NCBI GenBank assembly: GCA_031285405.1
Contig: JAITWH010000029.1
Span: 1-64,000 of the forward strand
Source: Alistipes sp.
GTDB lineage: Bacteria; Bacteroidota; Bacteroidia; Bacteroidales; Rikenellaceae
Length of the DNA stretch: 64,000 nucleotides
Direction of reading: 5' to 3'
A program made the position numbers and the translations under genes. Of this stretch, positions 1 to 8,004 are shown one piece after another; the first letter of the stretch is position 1; each line of letters opens with the position of its first letter. The notes under the pieces are model-generated. The model was not told the DNA's origin. It made no database searches and saw only the letters and a list, made by a program, of their open reading frames with translations.

Positions 1-275
1 CCGGAACGCCGGCAGCGATTTATTTTGCGTAGCCAAAACTCGCCGCGGCCGTTGCCGCCGCCTCGGGGTGAGTTTTTTTTGCTTACTTTTTTTTGCGCAC
101 CAAAAAAAAGTAAGTCGCGAAGCGAAAGCCAGCGGCAACGCCGCAACAATTTTTTAAAGAAAAAACCAAAAAACTGAAACAAAACAGATAGCAAAAACGT
201 AATAACACGCCAACATAAAAGACCATAAAAAAACAAAAAAAGAGACTATACCTATATTAATAAGAGAAAACAACC
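1..275. repeat. Intergenic repeat mosaic at window edge
   Basis: No gene is visible here. Bases 1-30 hold the GCCGGAACGCCGGCAGCGATTT module. A ccgcggccgttgccgccg module follows at about 43-60, then a CCTCGGGGTGAG block leading into a hairpin with arms TTACTTTTTTTT and AAAAAAAAGTAA (about 85-113). The same pieces recur near 22974-23040 and 51215-51360. Bases 150-275 are A-rich without clear structure. The ORF running 154-387 on the minus strand is low-complexity and overlaps the repeat array, so I do not call it. Confidence 0.75.
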
Positions 276-402
276 AAAAAAAAGTGTTACATCGGTAACA
301 CTCGACAAAAAAAACCGTTACATAGGTAACACTACCCCAAAAAAAAGCGTGACATAGGTAACACAAGCCCAAAAAAAAGCGTGACATATGTCACGCTTTT
401 TT
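276..402. repeat. GTTAC-N4-GTAAC array A (4 units)
   Basis: There are four units of about 32 bp, each an A8 run followed by a dyad of the form GTGTTAC-ATnn-GTAACAC. The last unit has GCGTGACATATGTCACGC followed by T6, so it can act as an intrinsic terminator. The array lies downstream of the minus-strand S46 peptidase gene. Arrays of the same design occur at 35721-35842 and 49706-49830. There are no unique spacers, so it is not a CRISPR. Confidence 0.85.
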
Positions 403-455
403 AACGCGTCAGCTGTTTCGCGTAGCTTCATTTTCAATTTTCCACTTCAAATTTT

Positions 456-2375
456 TCAATTATTAAAAGTCATCTCGTCGATAAGCCACCCCGCGCCACC
501 GACCTTTTCGATGGTAAACATCACATAGCGAATGTCGACCGAGATGTTGCGACAGATTGCGGGATCGAACTCCAGATCGCTCATCGTGCCGGGCCACGTG
601 CGGTCGAAGTTTAGGCCCAGCAGCTCGCCGCGCGCGTTGAGGATGGGGCTGCCCGAATTGCCGCCAGAGGTGTGGTTGGAGGCGATAAAGCAGACGGGCA
701 CCGTGCGGCGACCATCGACCACGGTCGTCCATCGGCCATACTCTTTCGCGGTGTAGAGCTCGCGCAACTTCGCCGGAATGTCGTAGTCGTATATCTCGGG
801 ATTGTCCTTGGCCATCACCCCGTCGATGGTGGTGACGGGCTCGTGCCACACCGCGTCTTCGTAGCGATAGCCCGACACCGCGCCGTAGGCTATGCGCAGG
901 GTGAGGTTGGCGTCGGGATAGAACAGCCGGTCGGGCTGGTACTCGCGCAGCGCCCGCATGTAGGGGGTGTAGTGGCGAACGATGTCGGGAATGGCGGCGA
1001 ACGAGCCCACTCGCGGAATCTCCAACGCGCTCCAAACCTCGGTGCGCAGAACCTCCAGCGCCTTCGGATGACGTGCCGCGCCTTCGTACCCGCCCAACGA
1101 ATCTATCACGTGGGGAATGATCTCGGGAGTGCGGGCGACGGATGTGGGCCACCACTCGACGAACCCGCGCAGCAGCGCGGCGTTGGTGCGGCGGTCGATC
1201 TCGGAGTCGGTGAACTCCATCGCGCGGAAGGTCTCGTTGTAGAGTTCGTTGAGGTAGAGCACATCGTCCCATCGGTCGTACCCCGCGGCGAGGCTGTCCA
1301 ACAGATGGGCGTACTCGGGACGCGAGGCGGCCCAACGTGCGAACTCGGCCTCCTCGGCGCGCTTGCGTGCGACGGTTCCTCTGCGCTCAAGCCCCCAACT
1401 CTCGCCCTGCCACTTCTTCCAGCTGTTGGCGATGCCGGCCTGGCGTGCGGCGTAGGCGATGCGGGTGGCGCGGTCGGCCTCGCTCGCCTCCTTGATGATG
1501 TCGAGACGCAGGGTGCGCAGGGCGATCTTCATGGGGTTGGAGCGCTCGACGATGTAGTCGACAGCGTCGCCGGTGACATACTCGCGGGTGGTGCCCGGAA
1601 ATCCGTAGACGAATGTGAAGTCGCCCTCTTTCGTGCCGTCGGTCGCGATGGTGAAGAACTTCGACGGGCGGTAGGGCACATTGTCGGGCGAGTAGGCGGC
1701 GGGGCGGTTGCTCCCGTCGGCCGAGGCGTAGATGCGGAAGACGGAGAAGTCGCCCGTGTGGCGCGGCCACACCCAATTGTCGGTGTCGCCGCCGAACTTG
1801 CCGATCGAACTGGGCGGCGCGGCGACCAACCGCACGTCGGTGAATACCTCGTAGACCCACATCCACTGCTCGTTGCCGTAGTAGAGGGGTTTGATGTCTG
1901 CCTTGTAGCGTCCGCCCTGCTCGGCGGCGGCGATCGTCTCGTCGCGGCGGCCGGCGGCAACTGCCTCGGTGACATTCTCCATGCGGATCATGATGCGCAC
2001 TTCGAGTCCCGGGTTGGGCAGCTCTTGTGTGCGGTTGGCGGCCCAGAATCCGTTCGTCAGATAGTCGTGCTCGACGGAGCTGTGCTTCTGGATCTGGCCG
2101 TAGCCGCAGTGGTGGTTGGTGAGCAGCAGCCCCTCGGGCGAGACTATCGCTCCGGTGCAGCCCCCGCCGAAGAGCACTATGGCGTCGCTGAGCGATGGTT
2201 TCTCGGCGCTGTAAAGGTCGGCGGCTTTGAGTTTAAAACCTTTTTTCCGCATATCCTTCACGCGGCCCTCGATCTGGGCGGGCAGCCACATTCCTTCATC
2301 TGCGTATGCAGATGAAATTGATAATTGACAATTGATAATTGACAATAAAACGATGAGTCGGAATAGTTTTTTCAT
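456..2375 (-). CDS. S46 family dipeptidyl-peptidase (DPP7/DPP11 type)
   Basis: This is a periplasmic serine exopeptidase that removes dipeptides from peptide N-termini. It has a signal peptide (about residues 1-25, ending SAYA), the catalytic His region TNHHCGYG (about 86-92), an Asp region FGGDTDNW, and the nucleophile in GNSGSP (Ser 574). Arg592 lies 18 residues after that serine in NFDR. That is the position of Arg673 in Porphyromonas DPP11 and of Gly in DPP7, so cleavage after Asp/Glu is inferred. At 639 aa it is shorter than the usual 700-720. The signal-peptide core (IINCQLSI) is encoded by the AT-rich CAATTATCAATT repeat. It is the last gene of the 9177-456 operon, 18 bp after maf. Confidence 0.93.
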   Translation of the reverse strand: MKKLFRLIVLLSIINCQLSISSAYADEGMWLPAQIEGRVKDMRKKGFKLKAADLYSAEKPSLSDAIVLFGGGCTGAIVSPEGLLLTNHHCGYGQIQKHSSVEHDYLTNGFWAANRTQELPNPGLEVRIMIRMENVTEAVAAGRRDETIAAAEQGGRYKADIKPLYYGNEQWMWVYEVFTDVRLVAAPPSSIGKFGGDTDNWVWPRHTGDFSVFRIYASADGSNRPAAYSPDNVPYRPSKFFTIATDGTKEGDFTFVYGFPGTTREYVTGDAVDYIVERSNPMKIALRTLRLDIIKEASEADRATRIAYAARQAGIANSWKKWQGESWGLERRGTVARKRAEEAEFARWAASRPEYAHLLDSLAAGYDRWDDVLYLNELYNETFRAMEFTDSEIDRRTNAALLRGFVEWWPTSVARTPEIIPHVIDSLGGYEGAARHPKALEVLRTEVWSALEIPRVGSFAAIPDIVRHYTPYMRALREYQPDRLFYPDANLTLRIAYGAVSGYRYEDAVWHEPVTTIDGVMAKDNPEIYDYDIPAKLRELYTAKEYGRWTTVVDGRRTVPVCFIASNHTSGGNSGSPILNARGELLGLNFDRTWPGTMSDLEFDPAICRNISVDIRYVMFTIEKVGGAGWLIDEMTFNN

Positions 2376-2393
2376 AATATCTATTTTGTAAAG

Positions 2394-3020
2394 TTATCTT
2401 GCTCCGTAGTAATCCGATAGTCGATTCAAATAGCTGTAAATCATTTGAATCGGCAGTCCCATCACGTTGTGGAACGACCCCTCGATGCGTTCGATGCCGA
2501 TGTAGCCTATCCACTCCTGGATCGCGTAGGCGCCCGCCTTGTCCATCGGGCTGAAGGTGTCGACGTAGTACTCTATCTCCTCGCGGGTCAGGTGGCGAAA
2601 CGTCACCGTGCTCTCCGCGGCGAAAGTTTCGCGGCGGTCGGGGGTGCGGATCGTAACGCCGGTGATCACTTTGTGTGCTCTGCCGGAGAGTTTTTCGAGC
2701 ATCTCTATGGACTCGGCTCTGTCGCGCGGCTTGCCCAGCACCTCGTCGACTTCGCCGTTTACGCCTCCCACCACCACCGTCGTGTCGGCGGTCAGAATAA
2801 TATCGCGATCGGCGAGCGGCACGGGGTAGGCGTCGCTCTTGAGCGTGGCGAGGAACTCGGCGACCTCGGCGGCGGGCAGGTCGGCGGGGTAGATTTCGTC
2901 GACCTCGTAGGGCTCGGCCATGACGAACGGCAGCCCTGCGTCGGTAAGGATCTGTCGGCGTCGCGGCGATGCCGATGCGAGAATTAGCCTGTGGCCCTTG
3001 AGTTTATCTTTCAGTAGCAT
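2394..3020 (-). CDS. maf: Maf family nucleotide pyrophosphatase
   Basis: This is a house-cleaning nucleoside-triphosphate pyrophosphatase acting on dTTP/UTP or modified nucleotides in the cytoplasm. The N-terminal motif LILASASPRR (about residues 12-21) is the family signature. ADTTVV and the GKP motif of the substrate pocket follow. I start at the ATG at 3020. An in-frame TTG six bases upstream overlaps the SDR stop codon and is less likely. The first 18 bases, ATGCTACTGAAAGATAAA, are identical to the start of the upstream SDR gene. Confidence 0.93.
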   Translation of the reverse strand: MLLKDKLKGHRLILASASPRRRQILTDAGLPFVMAEPYEVDEIYPADLPAAEVAEFLATLKSDAYPVPLADRDIILTADTTVVVGGVNGEVDEVLGKPRDRAESIEMLEKLSGRAHKVITGVTIRTPDRRETFAAESTVTFRHLTREEIEYYVDTFSPMDKAGAYAIQEWIGYIGIERIEGSFHNVMGLPIQMIYSYLNRLSDYYGAR

Positions 3021-3022
3021 GG

Positions 3023-3778
3023 TCAAATTTTGTCATATATCGCGCGCGGCAATCGTTTCAGCAGCCAACCGACGACTGCCCATCGCGGGGTGACATACTG
3101 CACGCTCCTTTTCCTGCGAATCGTCCGAGCGATTACACGAGCCGCGCGTTCGGGTGTGGCGACCCAGAAATGACCCTCACCCTTCATCATCGCGGTGTCG
3201 ACCGAGCCCGGACGCAGGTCGGTCACCGTGATTCCGTGGCCGCCTTTCGCCGACTTGCGGCGCAGCCCTTCGAGGTAGTTGATCTGGTACGCCTTGGACG
3301 CCGAGTACGCAGGCGCGGCATCGCTTCCGCGAAGCCCCATCACCGAGGTCACCACTGCTATGTGTCCGCCGCCCGCTGCCTGCAGATGGTTGTAAGCCAC
3401 ACCGCACAGCCGCGTGAACGCATCGACGTTGAGTCGGTTGGCATGGCTCTCGACAGCGTAATTGAGCTGGGGATTCAGGTCGCCCGTTCCCGCGCAGAAG
3501 ACAAAGAGCTCCACTCCTCCGAGTGTGGCAATCAGTTTTTCGAGCCCTGCCGGTGCATCTTCGGCCGTCGCGTCGAAAACTCCGGTTACGAAACTCTCCG
3601 GCAAATCGGCTCCCGCGGAGAGTGCGGCTGTCGCGGCAAGTGCGGCCAACTGCTCGGCGCGGCGCCCCGTGATGCCGACCCTGTAACCGTCGCGCGCAAG
3701 CTCCTCCGCCAGCGCCCGCCCTATTCCCGAACTTGCGCCTATTATGATCGCCCTCTTTATTTTATCTTTCAGTAGCAT
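3023..3778 (-). CDS. Short-chain dehydrogenase/reductase (SDR)
   Basis: This is a classical SDR of 251 aa, an NAD(P)-dependent oxidoreductase whose substrate cannot be read from the sequence. The cofactor motif GASSGIG is at residues 14-20, the NAG-like segment is CAGTG, and the catalytic Ser lies in VVTSVMG. The YSASK motif (about residue 160) supplies Tyr and Lys. The C-terminus carries a basic, hydrophobic tail. It is translationally close to the cupin gene (3 bp gap) and to maf. Confidence 0.92.
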   Translation of the reverse strand: MLLKDKIKRAIIIGASSGIGRALAEELARDGYRVGITGRRAEQLAALAATAALSAGADLPESFVTGVFDATAEDAPAGLEKLIATLGGVELFVFCAGTGDLNPQLNYAVESHANRLNVDAFTRLCGVAYNHLQAAGGGHIAVVTSVMGLRGSDAAPAYSASKAYQINYLEGLRRKSAKGGHGITVTDLRPGSVDTAMMKGEGHFWVATPERAARVIARTIRRKRSVQYVTPRWAVVGWLLKRLPRAIYDKI

Positions 3779-3781
3779 GGT

Positions 3782-4135
3782 TCATTTTGTGTTTTTTGTG
3801 CCTACCGATAGTCCGATCATGACGGTGGGTTTGGTGGAGTCGTTCCACACCGAGTGGAGCGTGGAGCCATTCACCCGATAGCTTTCGCCCTCGTGCACGA
3901 CGATCTCCTTGCCGTCGGCCACTACCCGCGCCTGGCCGCTCACCACTATGAACAGATGGTCGTGCGGATGGGTGTGCGGCTCGACGGGCCCTCCGCCTCC
4001 CGCTTCGAGTCGGGCGATCGAGCCGTCCAACAGTTCGCCCTGCGCCCCGAAGAGCCGCTTGGCCAAAAACGCCACGTGTCCGGGCGGGGTTGTGAAGTCG
4101 TTCATCGCGGTATCGTTCATCGTGGGGGCATTCAT
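3782..4135 (-). CDS. Small cupin-domain protein
   Basis: This is a single-domain cupin of 117 aa. The metal-binding motif HTHPHDH (residues 54-60) fits cupin motif 1, and the later GSTLHSVWN (about 90-98) fits motif 2. The start at 4135 overlaps the FAH stop codon as ATGA. Two further in-frame ATGs follow within 30 bases, so a slightly shorter product is possible. A longer open frame upstream is a shadow of the FAH gene. The substrate is unknown. Confidence 0.85.
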   Translation of the reverse strand: MNAPTMNDTAMNDFTTPPGHVAFLAKRLFGAQGELLDGSIARLEAGGGGPVEPHTHPHDHLFIVVSGQARVVADGKEIVVHEGESYRVNGSTLHSVWNDSTKPTVMIGLSVGTKNTK

Positions 4136-4800
4136 CGTATCTGGAAATCGAGTAGTGTGCGTCCTTCGAGGCTGGCGACGAGATGGTCGCTCGGGTCGAC
4201 GCGCCCCACCCCGACCGGCGTGCCTGTGTATATGAGGTCTCCCATCTTGAGCGTCACGAAGCGCGACACGTGGGCGATGATCTCGTCGACCGTGTGGATC
4301 ATCTCGGCGGTGTGGCCGCTTTGGCGCATCTCGCCGTTGAGCCGCATCTCGAAGTGGAGGTTCTGCACGTCGCCCCCGAGGTCGGCGAGCTTGATGAACT
4401 CGGGCGACAGCGCCGCCGAGCGGTCGAACGACTTGCACATCTCCCACGGCAGCCCTCCGGCGACTGCCTCGCGTTGCAGGTCGCGCGCCGTGAAGTCGAT
4501 GCCCAGACCCACCTCGTCGTAGTATCGGTGTGCGAACTTCGGCGCGATCGAGCGACCCACGCGGTTGATGCGCACCACCAACTCGCACTCGTAGTCGACC
4601 TCGGCGCTGAAGTCGGGCACGAAGAACGGGTCGTTGTTTCGGAGTAGTGCCGTGTCGGGTTTCATGAAAAAGACCACCCCGTCGGCCTCCGGCCGCCACC
4701 CCTCCGAGGGAGGGGAATCGACTCCGCCCGAGCCCCTCCGCATCGTGCTGAGCTCCTCGATGTGCGCCGTGTAATTTCGGGCTATGCAGATGATTTTCAT
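4132..4800 (-). CDS. Fumarylacetoacetate hydrolase (FAH) family protein
   Basis: This is a cytoplasmic FAH-fold hydrolase/decarboxylase, 222 aa. The family start KIICIARNYTAHIEEL is followed by FFMKPDTAL, the metal-ligand region YECELVVRI, FTARDLQ, and the closing GDLIYTGTPVGVG. Residues about 19-41 are an in-frame insertion not expected in the family, rich in Gly, Ser and Pro. It coincides with a dispersed-repeat sequence at 4677-4746. The start overlaps the upstream gene's stop as ATGA. Substrate identity is open; acylpyruvate-type substrates are typical. Confidence 0.9.
   Translation of the reverse strand: MKIICIARNYTAHIEELSTMRRGSGGVDSPPSEGWRPEADGVVFFMKPDTALLRNNDPFFVPDFSAEVDYECELVVRINRVGRSIAPKFAHRYYDEVGLGIDFTARDLQREAVAGGLPWEMCKSFDRSAALSPEFIKLADLGGDVQNLHFEMRLNGEMRQSGHTAEMIHTVDEIIAHVSRFVTLKMGDLIYTGTPVGVGRVDPSDHLVASLEGRTLLDFQIR
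4677..4746. repeat. Repeat inserted in frame within FAH gene
   Basis: The stretch reads like an intergenic repeat: CCACCCCTCC-GA-GGGAGGGG forms an imperfect hairpin, flanked by CGGCCTCCGGCCG. Its length leaves the FAH reading frame open, adding about 23 residues between the ARNYTAHIEEL start and the FMKPDTAL segment. Confidence 0.6.
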
Positions 4801-5861
4801 ATCTTATGTATCTCTATTCCGGCCCGTTTTCCGCACGCCGCCAACTCCTCCATTTTGCCCTTTTCGATCAGCCCGAAGGTGTAGCTGTCGGAGTCGGTGT
4901 CGAGGATGAAGAGCGTCTTGTCCATCTTGGTTTCGATCACCTCGCTCAGCAGCGAGAATATCCTTTCCGTCGACTTTCGGGCGAACTTTTTTCTGTCGAT
5001 GTCGACTTCGGCGACGTCGCAGATCGACTTCAGGGCAAACAGCACCTCGTCGAGCCCATCTTTCCAGTCGACCGTCGCGACAACGTGCCGCTCCTCCAAA
5101 ACGCCCGCCAGATATAATAGGTACATATTTCCGGAGGGGTCGAAAATCTGATAGTCGTTCAGGGCCGCCTCGTTGCTGTCGAAATAGTCGGTCGGACTCG
5201 CCGCCATCTTCACCACGGCGTCGGCCAGATCGCCATTTCTGCTCCCCTTCGGAGGCGCGACGGACGACCTTATTTTGGAGAATAGCGACTGCTTCGGGGG
5301 CTTCCCGCCCGCCTCGCCCGCCTCGCCTGTCAACAGATTGATCAGCTGCACGACATCGCCCCTCTTCAGCTCGCGCCCCGTGATTTTGCGCTTCTCGGGT
5401 TTCTCGGGCTCCTTGTAGTTCTTCAGGAACGCGAGAATGCCCTCGATGGAGTTCTCCATCCGCGAGATCACCTCGTTGTCGGTCACGGCCTCGAAGCTGT
5501 CGCCGATTTGGAACCACTTCGCACTGCCGCCGCCCCGTCCGACGCACACCTCCAACCGTCCGTCGATTCGCGCGACGAAATAGAACAGCGACGGGAAGAG
5601 TGCGTCGTTGTCGTCGCAGAAGATGAGCGCCGGCGGGAGATGAAAACTCCCCTCGCTCGCGCTGTAATCTCTGTAGCCGGCGTCGATCTGTATGTGCCTG
5701 AAGTGGTCGCGAAAACCGCTCTCTCCGTCGGGCGCGAGCTCGAACGAGGATTGGGGTTTCGGGCAGCGCATGAGAAGATCGAAATTGGCCTCGTCGATCA
5801 CGGAGGAGACTATCGGCTGCCCGCAGCTCCTCCCCTCTTTGTAGTAGATTCGTGTATTCAT
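4797..5861 (-). CDS. Hypothetical protein (354 aa)
   Basis: I do not recognise this family with confidence. It is a soluble, acidic protein without signal peptide or membrane segment. Features are an N-terminal region ending in a Gly-rich turn (VGRGGGSAKWF), a central charged linker (PEKPEKRK, then EAGEAGGKPP, about residues 150-195), and a C-terminal alpha/beta part with YLLYLAGVLEERHVVATVDWKDG and LFILDTDSDSYTFGLI. The C-terminal part vaguely resembles uncharacterised DUF6630-like proteins. It overlaps the FAH start by four bases, so it is co-translated with the metabolic genes. Confidence 0.8.
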   Translation of the reverse strand: MNTRIYYKEGRSCGQPIVSSVIDEANFDLLMRCPKPQSSFELAPDGESGFRDHFRHIQIDAGYRDYSASEGSFHLPPALIFCDDNDALFPSLFYFVARIDGRLEVCVGRGGGSAKWFQIGDSFEAVTDNEVISRMENSIEGILAFLKNYKEPEKPEKRKITGRELKRGDVVQLINLLTGEAGEAGGKPPKQSLFSKIRSSVAPPKGSRNGDLADAVVKMAASPTDYFDSNEAALNDYQIFDPSGNMYLLYLAGVLEERHVVATVDWKDGLDEVLFALKSICDVAEVDIDRKKFARKSTERIFSLLSEVIETKMDKTLFILDTDSDSYTFGLIEKGKMEELAACGKRAGIEIHKI

Positions 5862-5873
5862 ATTCAGTTCAGT

Positions 5874-6548
5874 TCACTTCAGCAGGTCGGGTCGCAGGCG
5901 TTCGGTGCGTTCGAGGGCTTGGGCCTCTTGCCAATCGCGGATCAACATGGGGTTGCCGCTCAGCAGCACGTCGGGCACCCTCATCCCGCGCCACTCGGCC
6001 GGACGGGTGTAGACAGGCGGGGCGAGCATGTCGTCCTGAAAGCTGTCGGTCAGCGCCGACTCCTCGTCGCCGATCGCGCCGGGCAGCAGCCGCACCATGC
6101 TGTCGACCATCACAGCCGCCGCCAAGTCGCCGCCCGTCAGCACGTAGTCGCCTATCGAAATCTCGCGCGTGATGTAGAGGTCGCGAATCCGGTGGTCGAG
6201 CCCCTTGTAGTGGCCGCACAGCACGATGACGTTGCCGAGGGTCGACAGGCGGTTGGCCTCGTGCTGGTCGTAGCGCACGCCGTCGGGCGAGGTGTAGATT
6301 ATCTCGTCGTATTCGCGCTCGGCCCTCAGGGCGTCGATGGCGGCGGCCACCGGTTCGGGCTTCATCACCATGCCCGCCTCGCCTCCGAAGGGGTAGTCGT
6401 CGACCTGGCGGTGCTTGTCGGTAGTGTAGTCGCGAATGTTGTGGACTACGATCTCGACGAGCCCTTTCGACTGCGCGCGCTTGAGGATCGACTCGCCCAA
6501 CGGCGAGACCAGCAGCTCGGGCACGACGGTGAGGATATCTATTCTCAT
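5874..6548 (-). CDS. trmD: tRNA (guanine-N1)-methyltransferase TrmD
   Basis: TrmD methylates G37 of tRNA from S-adenosylmethionine and prevents +1 frameshifting. The 224-aa protein starts [13 protein letters not shown] and contains the SPOUT trefoil-knot segments [14 protein letters not shown] and [20 protein letters not shown], plus the [11 protein letters not shown] loop. The ATG at 6548 overlaps the FkbM stop (ATGA). A longer open frame upstream is shadow sequence. Confidence 0.97.
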   Translation of the reverse strand: MRIDILTVVPELLVSPLGESILKRAQSKGLVEIVVHNIRDYTTDKHRQVDDYPFGGEAGMVMKPEPVAAAIDALRAEREYDEIIYTSPDGVRYDQHEANRLSTLGNVIVLCGHYKGLDHRIRDLYITREISIGDYVLTGGDLAAAVMVDSMVRLLPGAIGDEESALTDSFQDDMLAPPVYTRPAEWRGMRVPDVLLSGNPMLIRDWQEAQALERTERLRPDLLK

Positions 6549-7324
6549 TGCACGATCAGGTGTTTGAGTTCGGCGTGGCGATGACCCGGGATAAAAACTA
6601 TGTCGCGCTCCGGCGCGTGCATCACGCTGACGAGGCGCCCTTTGTCCAACACATAGCCGGCGTAGCCCCATCCGCGAAAGAGTTCGATCATGGGCCGCCG
6701 GTTGGCGCCGCCGGTCTCAAGCAGCACGATGGGCAGATGCTTCACGATGATGGCCTCCATCTCGGGAATCACCACGGCCTCGTATCCCTCGATGTCGCAC
6801 TTCACGAAGTCGAGCCTTTCGAGATGGGCGAACAGTTCGCTCCCGCGCCTCATCTCCACCTCGAACTCCATGTCTTCGTTGCGACGCTCGTCGGCATCAT
6901 TTTCGGGAATGTAGTTTTGCCCCGTGCCCATGTAGCCCGCGACGCGCGCCGAGTCGTTGACCATGGTCACGCGGCCATCCTCGCGTCCGAGCGCGAAGGG
7001 CACGATCTCGACGTTGCGGCAGCCGCGCAGGTTACGACCCAACACCTTCAGCACCGGCTTCACCGGCTCGACGGCGTAGACCCTGCCGCCGCTGCCCACA
7101 AGGCCGGAGATTATGCGCGAGTAGTAGCCCAGATTGGCGCCGATGTCCAACACCACATCGCCCCGCCGAACCAGTCGCCGCAGGAACCGCGGATATTCGA
7201 AAGCCGCCCCGCGACCCAGCCCCGAGTAGTAGAGCTCGAAGAAGAGGTGGCTCACCACCCGCAGGTAGACTTCGAGCGGCAAGGTGCGGTAAAGCAACTT
7301 TTTTATGCTACCTGTAATCGACAT
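6545..7324 (-). CDS. FkbM family methyltransferase
   Basis: This is a SAM-dependent O-methyltransferase of 259 aa. Motif I is [10 protein letters not shown] (about residues 60-69), the acidic residue of motif II is in VYAVEPVKP, and the family signature [10 protein letters not shown] is at about 172-181. The acceptor is unknown; FkbM enzymes often modify polysaccharides or lipids. The gene overlaps the upstream hydrolase gene by 17 bases. Confidence 0.9.
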   Translation of the reverse strand: MSITGSIKKLLYRTLPLEVYLRVVSHLFFELYYSGLGRGAAFEYPRFLRRLVRRGDVVLDIGANLGYYSRIISGLVGSGGRVYAVEPVKPVLKVLGRNLRGCRNVEIVPFALGREDGRVTMVNDSARVAGYMGTGQNYIPENDADERRNEDMEFEVEMRRGSELFAHLERLDFVKCDIEGYEAVVIPEMEAIIVKHLPIVLLETGGANRRPMIELFRGWGYAGYVLDKGRLVSVMHAPERDIVFIPGHRHAELKHLIVQ

Positions 7325-7979
7325 CGTGATCGAGCACCTCGGTGATGAAGGGGTTGTTGGCGGCCTCGCGGCCTATGGTCGTGTCGCCCCCGTGGCCCGG
7401 GTAGACGCGCACGTCGCCACCCAACGGCAGCAGCTCTTCGAGTATGCTGCGCATGATCCAGCTGTAATCGCCCCCCGGCAGGTCGGTGCGGCCGATGCTG
7501 TCGGCAAACAGCGTGTCGCCCGTGAAGACCACCCTGCTCGCGGGGTCGAAAAGGCAGACGTGGCCCGGGGTGTGGCCCGGCGTGGGAACTATCCTCAGCG
7601 TGGTGTGGCCAAAAGAGATATCCCGACGGCCGGCCAGGTCGATGTCGATCGCGGGCAGCGCCTCCGGAAACTTCACCCCGAACACTCCGGCCGAGGTCGC
7701 GGCGTTCTCCAACAAAAACGCGTCGCCCGAGTGGGCCGCGAAGGGCACGCCATATCGGCTCTTGAGCCACCCCACCCCCAACGCGTGGTCGAAGTGGCCG
7801 TGGGTGTTGATGGCGACGACGGGCTTCAGCCCCTTTTCGGCAATGAAAGCCTCCAGTGCGCTGTTCTCGGCGTCGGAGCTGTTGCCCGCGTCGATCACCG
7901 CCGCCTCGCCCGTGCCGTCCCACACGATGTAGGTGTTCTCGGCGATGGGGTTGAAAACCAATCTCGCTATCTTCATCAT
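7308..7979 (-). CDS. Metallo-beta-lactamase fold hydrolase (glyoxalase II-like)
   Basis: This is a 223-aa MBL-fold protein, probably a thioesterase of the hydroxyacylglutathione hydrolase-like group. The Zn site motif THGHFDH is at about residues 59-65. Further ligands are in PTPGHTPGH (about 132-140), TGDTLFADSIGR and YPGHGG. The start is MMKIARLVFNP at 7979 (or the second Met three bases later). There is no signal peptide. Confidence 0.92.
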   Translation of the reverse strand: MMKIARLVFNPIAENTYIVWDGTGEAAVIDAGNSSDAENSALEAFIAEKGLKPVVAINTHGHFDHALGVGWLKSRYGVPFAAHSGDAFLLENAATSAGVFGVKFPEALPAIDIDLAGRRDISFGHTTLRIVPTPGHTPGHVCLFDPASRVVFTGDTLFADSIGRTDLPGGDYSWIMRSILEELLPLGGDVRVYPGHGGDTTIGREAANNPFITEVLDHDVDYR

Positions 7980-8004
7980 ATCACTACTGTTTTTTCGTGG
8001 TTGT

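Noticed and set aside
154..387. 77-aa minus-strand open frame rich in Phe, Cys and Val
   Set aside because: It is encoded by the GTTAC array and A-rich sequence; the residues mirror the repeat and there is no promoter or domain.
276..402. Regularly spaced repeats that might be a CRISPR
   Set aside because: Only four units, self-complementary, with A-runs and no unique spacers; no cas genes in the window.
672..2315. Long plus-strand open frame opposite the S46 peptidase
   Set aside because: Composition is typical of antisense shadows in GC-rich DNA, and the minus strand encodes a clear family protein. The same applies to the long opposite-strand frames over rlmD, manA, ClC, the ABC exporter, the S9 peptidase and the TonB receptors.
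4136..4699. N-terminal extension of the cupin frame
   Set aside because: It lies in the FAH coding region in another frame and reads as Arg-rich shadow sequence; the cupin starts at the ATGA overlap.
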